From Clostridiales bacterium (GTDB lineage: Bacteria > Bacillota > Clostridia > Saccharofermentanales > Saccharofermentanaceae): DNA of 32,675 nucleotides. The stretch is from assembly GCA_017519205.1 (NCBI GenBank), contig JAFWSW010000090.1, forward strand, positions 1-32,675, read 5' to 3'. Under the pieces are notes generated by a model. That model was not told the origin of the DNA. It worked only from the letters and a program-made list of their open reading frames with translations, and searched no databases. A program made the position numbers and the translations under genes. Shown here piece by piece: positions 30,809 through 32,675 of this stretch; position 1 is the first letter of the stretch; each line of letters opens with the position of its first letter.

Positions 30809-31603
30809 ATGGAATTTCGTCCGTGTATCGATATCCATAATGGAAAGGTCAAGCAGATCGTCGGCGGCACGCTCTCCGATTCCGGAGCGAAGGAGAACTT
30901 CGTGTCCGAGCGGGGCGCCGGTTATTTCGCACAGTACTATAAGGATCTTGGTATCACCGGCGGACATATCATTATGCTGAATAAGTTCGGAACTCCCGAG
31001 TATGAGGCGAGCCGTGCTGCGGCGATGGAAGCGCTGGATGCGTACCCCGGAGGACTCCAGGTGGGCGGCGGCATCAACGCCGACAATGCGGGTGCTTTTG
31101 TAGAAGCAGGCGCGAGCCATGTTATTGTTACCTCGTATGTTTTCTCGGACGGTAGAATCAACTACGATAATCTTCGGAAACTTGTGCGCGCAGTGGGCCG
31201 GGAACACGTGGTGCTCGACCTGAGCTGCCGAAAAAAGGAAGGCGAATACTACATCGTGACCGACCGCTGGCAGAAGTTCACGAGAACGAAGCTGACGGCG
31301 GAGGTGCTCCTGAAACTTCAGGAATACTGCGATGAGTTCCTCGTGCATGCTGTCGATGTCGAGGGAAGAGCAGCCGGCCCGGACCAGGTGCTTTTCGGGA
31401 TCTTCGGCGGATACTTCGATGCGGCTAAGGCGGCAGGTGAGAAGCCGCTTCCGGTGACCTACGCCGGCGGCATCCACTCCTACGACGACATCCGCGCACT
31501 GAAGAAGGTGTCCGGCGGAAAGGTCAACATCACTGTCGGTTCCGCACTCGATCTTTTCGGCGGAGAACTGTCGTGCGAGGAGATCCTTAAGATCTGTAAG
31601 TAG
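30809..31603 (+). CDS. hisA: Eukaryotic-type HisA (ProFAR isomerase)
   Basis: HisA isomerises ProFAR to PRFAR, step 4 of histidine synthesis. The 264-residue barrel starts with FRPCIDIHNGKVKQIVGGTL (Asp8), the signature of the eukaryotic-type family of which yeast HIS6 is a member, not the usual bacterial HisA start. Other blocks are QVGGGINADNA, VVLDLSCRKK (Asp137), HAVDVEGRAAGPD (Asp183) and the YAGGI and VGSALD phosphate loops. It is the only HisA in the window and is detached from the his operon by nearly 18 kb. GAGGAG precedes the ATG. The first unit of the downstream hairpin array serves as terminator. Confidence 0.93.
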   Translation: MEFRPCIDIHNGKVKQIVGGTLSDSGAKENFVSERGAGYFAQYYKDLGITGGHIIMLNKFGTPEYEASRAAAMEALDAYPGGLQVGGGINADNAGAFVEAGASHVIVTSYVFSDGRINYDNLRKLVRAVGREHVVLDLSCRKKEGEYYIVTDRWQKFTRTKLTAEVLLKLQEYCDEFLVHAVDVEGRAAGPDQVLFGIFGGYFDAAKAAGEKPLPVTYAGGIHSYDDIRALKKVSGGKVNITVGSALDLFGGELSCEEILKICK

Positions 31604-31629
31604 GGCGTTCGATTGTTTTAAGAAACGAA

Positions 31630-31676
31630 CCGTATGACTGGAGAGCAATTTCTCCGATCTGGTCATACGGTTTTTT
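31630..31676 (+). terminator. Terminator of hisA formed by the first array hairpin
   Basis: CCGTATGAC (31630-31638) pairs with GTCATACGG (31662-31670), with an inner GGAGA/TCTCC stem (31640-31644 with 31651-31655), and six Ts follow (31671-31676). Confidence 0.8.
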
Positions 31677-31942
31677 GCGTGTCGTATGACTGGAAGAACA
31701 AAACCTCTGTGTAGTCATACGGAAATCGGGAATTCATATGACTGGAGAAGAGTTTTTGTCCTGTGGTCATATGGCTGAAGGCAAATCATATGACTGGAAC
31801 GAAGTTTTCTCTGTCTAGTCATAAAAAACGTGCCCCGTCGTATGACTGGGGAACGATTTCTTCTCTCCAGTCATATAAACCGGAGTTTTTCGTATGACCA
31901 GAACGGTATTTCTTTGCTCCAGTCATACGGCAGACTGAAATG
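31631..31942. repeat. Six tandem 52-bp units, each an imperfect palindrome (hairpin array)
   Basis: Units start at 31631, 31683, 31735, 31787, 31839 and 31891, exactly 52 bp apart with no indels. Each has a left arm close to CRTATGACTGGA (columns 1-12), a variable purine-then-T/C-rich centre, a right arm close to AGTCATACGG (columns 31-40) and 12 variable bases. Arms are conserved while centres and spacers diverge. In unit 3 both arms change together (CATATGAC/GTCATATG instead of CGTATGAC/GTCATACG), a compensatory change that supports base pairing. The array fills the gap between hisA and the convergent tRNA-Gly. It is not CRISPR, and I know no matching family. Confidence 0.95.
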
Positions 31943-31962
31943 GAATAGAAAGCGAAAACAAA

Positions 31963-31990
31963 AAGTCCCCGATCTTCTGATCGAGGACTT
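31963..31990 (-). terminator. Intrinsic terminator of tRNA-Gly (minus strand)
   Basis: The arms 31963-31974 and 31979-31990 pair over 12 positions with one mismatch around TTCT. On the minus strand the stem is followed by TTTTTGTTTT, directly downstream of tRNA-Gly. Confidence 0.88.
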
Positions 31991-31997
31991 CTTTAAT

Positions 31998-32072
31998 TGG
32001 AGCGGGATACGAGATTCGAACTCGCGACTTTCACCTTGGCAAGGTGACACTCTACCACTGAGTTAATCCCGC
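31998..32072 (-). tRNA. tRNA-Gly (GCC)
   Basis: The 75-base minus-strand gene has acceptor GCGGGAT/ATCCCGC, anticodon stem CACCT/AGGTG with loop TGCCA giving GCC, and an encoded CCA. Its promoter and terminator are both recognisable. Confidence 0.95.
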
Positions 32073-32082
32073 GTGCTTGAAT

Positions 32083-32111
32083 ATTATATGGTCGACCTTC
32101 TTTTTTGTCAA
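32083..32111 (-). promoter_or_regulatory. Sigma-A promoter of tRNA-Gly
   Basis: On the minus strand, TTGACA (32111-32106), a 17-base spacer and TATAAT (32088-32083): a perfect consensus, 11 bases before the tRNA. Confidence 0.92.
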
Positions 32112-32166
32112 CAGCTTTTTTTAATCATTCTTCAATAACAAGAATCGGCAAGTTTTTTTGTCGATA

Positions 32167-32675
32167 TCAGTCGCTAATATTGCTGTCGAGGGCCATTTTG
32201 ATCTCATAACCGGGTACAGCCTTCTGAACATCCTCAAGTATGTGATTAAACAGCCCTTCCCGGTCTTCTTCGGCAAAGTCGATTACGACATCAAGAGAAA
32301 TCCTTTTCTTTGCTTCATCAATGTAGAAACCATGCATTTGAATAACGTGATCGTGGTCAACAACGAGCTTTGTGATCTTGCTTCTTATCTCCATGAGCTC
32401 ATCATCTCTCGTGTTGCGCGAATAGATTCCGACTGCCGTAAGGATTATTCCCGTCTCGTTGAACGCCTTTGTATTGATATCTCTTGTCAGAGCATCAAGC
32501 TTGTCAGCTGTCATGGTGTCATCGATCTCAATGTGAAGAGAACCCAGATAGATGTCAGGACCATAGTTATGGAGGATGATGTCATATACGCCATAGACTT
32601 CCGGGAATTCGAGCACGCATGCTTTGAGCTTCTTGGTAAGTTCACCTTCGACTCTGTGGCCGAGCATGTCATCAA
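32167..32675 (-). CDS. Cation diffusion facilitator (CDF) transporter, C-terminal part, cut by window
   Basis: The frame is open through the window edge, so this is the C-terminal portion (about 169 residues) of a longer protein, and the internal ATG at 32667 is not the start. The DDMLGHRVEGEL segment is the loop after the last membrane helix of CDF metal transporters, and the rest (VYGVYDIILHNYGPDIYLGSLHIEID and following) is the cytoplasmic ferredoxin-like dimerisation domain, followed by an extra C-terminal region of about 80 residues that repeats the same kind of fold. CDF proteins export Zn, Fe, Mn or Co in exchange for protons. The metal cannot be judged without the membrane part. Confidence 0.88.
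   Translation of the reverse strand, partial: DDMLGHRVEGELTKKLKACVLEFPEVYGVYDIILHNYGPDIYLGSLHIEIDDTMTADKLDALTRDINTKAFNETGIILTAVGIYSRNTRDDELMEIRSKITKLVVDHDHVIQMHGFYIDEAKKRISLDVVIDFAEEDREGLFNHILEDVQKAVPGYEIKMALDSNISD

Noticed and set aside
31631-31942. CRISPR array interpretation of the 52-bp repeats
   Set aside because: Conserved parts are two short inverted arms rather than one constant repeat of 23-47 bp, the intervening parts are diverged copies rather than unrelated spacers, and no cas gene is present.
31830-32066. 78-codon plus-strand frame
   Set aside because: It spans the hairpin array, the terminator and the antisense of tRNA-Gly; the SGIRDSNSRL ending is the familiar false peptide from reading a tRNA backwards.
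1-32675. Mobile elements, phage genes or integration sites
   Set aside because: No transposase, integrase, terminal inverted repeats or tRNA-adjacent direct repeats were seen.

Overview
The window looks like a chromosomal segment from an anaerobic Firmicute of class Clostridia. The support is a short HisG paired with HisZ, Firmicute-style rpmG-secE-nusG-rplK-rplA-L10 leader-rplJ-rplL order, AGGAGG-type ribosome binding sites, sigma-A promoters of the TTGACA-17-TATAAT type, several lipoproteins with Ser/Thr/Glu-rich linkers, and a GH9 cellulase lipoprotein that suggests a plant-fibre degrader (rumen, gut or digester). The exact family is inference. Almost everything lies on the plus strand. 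I see no insertion sequence, phage or integrase.

Layout: (1) 1-3325: walJ-like metallo-hydrolase (5' end cut), rlmH, a membrane-anchored collagen-like protein and dCMP deaminase. (2) 3473-4323, minus strand: a DUF1294 membrane protein and a YfcE-type phosphodiesterase. (3) 4404-13057: a histidine biosynthesis operon from one strong promoter: hisZ-hisG-hisD-hisC-hisB-unknown-purC-hisH-hisF/hisI fusion-hisE, with several ATGA overlaps. (4) 13181-17123: rpmG, secE, nusG, rplK, rplA, L10 leader, rplJ, rplL and a terminator; rpoB does not follow. (5) 17174-17431: tRNA-Met and tRNA-Glu. (6) 17551-23280: GH9 cellulase, an HD-GYP membrane protein and an overlapping lipoprotein. (7) 23285-27259: cobalamin riboswitch, BtuF/BtuC/BtuD-type ABC importer and a transglutaminase-like protein. 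(8) 27337-30738: a tRNA-Cys with an unexpected ACA anticodon, a lipoprotein, an unknown protein and a HEAT-like protein. (9) 30809-31603: a eukaryotic-type hisA, followed by six tandem hairpin units of exactly 52 bp. (10) Minus strand to the end: tRNA-Gly and the C-terminal part of a CDF metal transporter.

How the genes work together: steps 1-7 and the final dehydrogenase of histidine synthesis are encoded here. HisA supplies step 4 from a detached locus, and only a histidinol-phosphate phosphatase is not recognised. PurC sits beside HisH/HisF, whose by-product AICAR is also the downstream product of the PurC branch, so the operon joins histidine and purine synthesis. The riboswitch probably couples cobalamin uptake to cellular cobalamin.

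The most unusual structures are the 52-bp-period hairpin array at 31630-31942 and the tRNA-Cys with A34. Others are the HisF-HisI fusion, the acidic low-complexity tails on SecE and L10, and a recurrent intergenic AGTGCTTTT motif often placed at the 3' arm of a hairpin.
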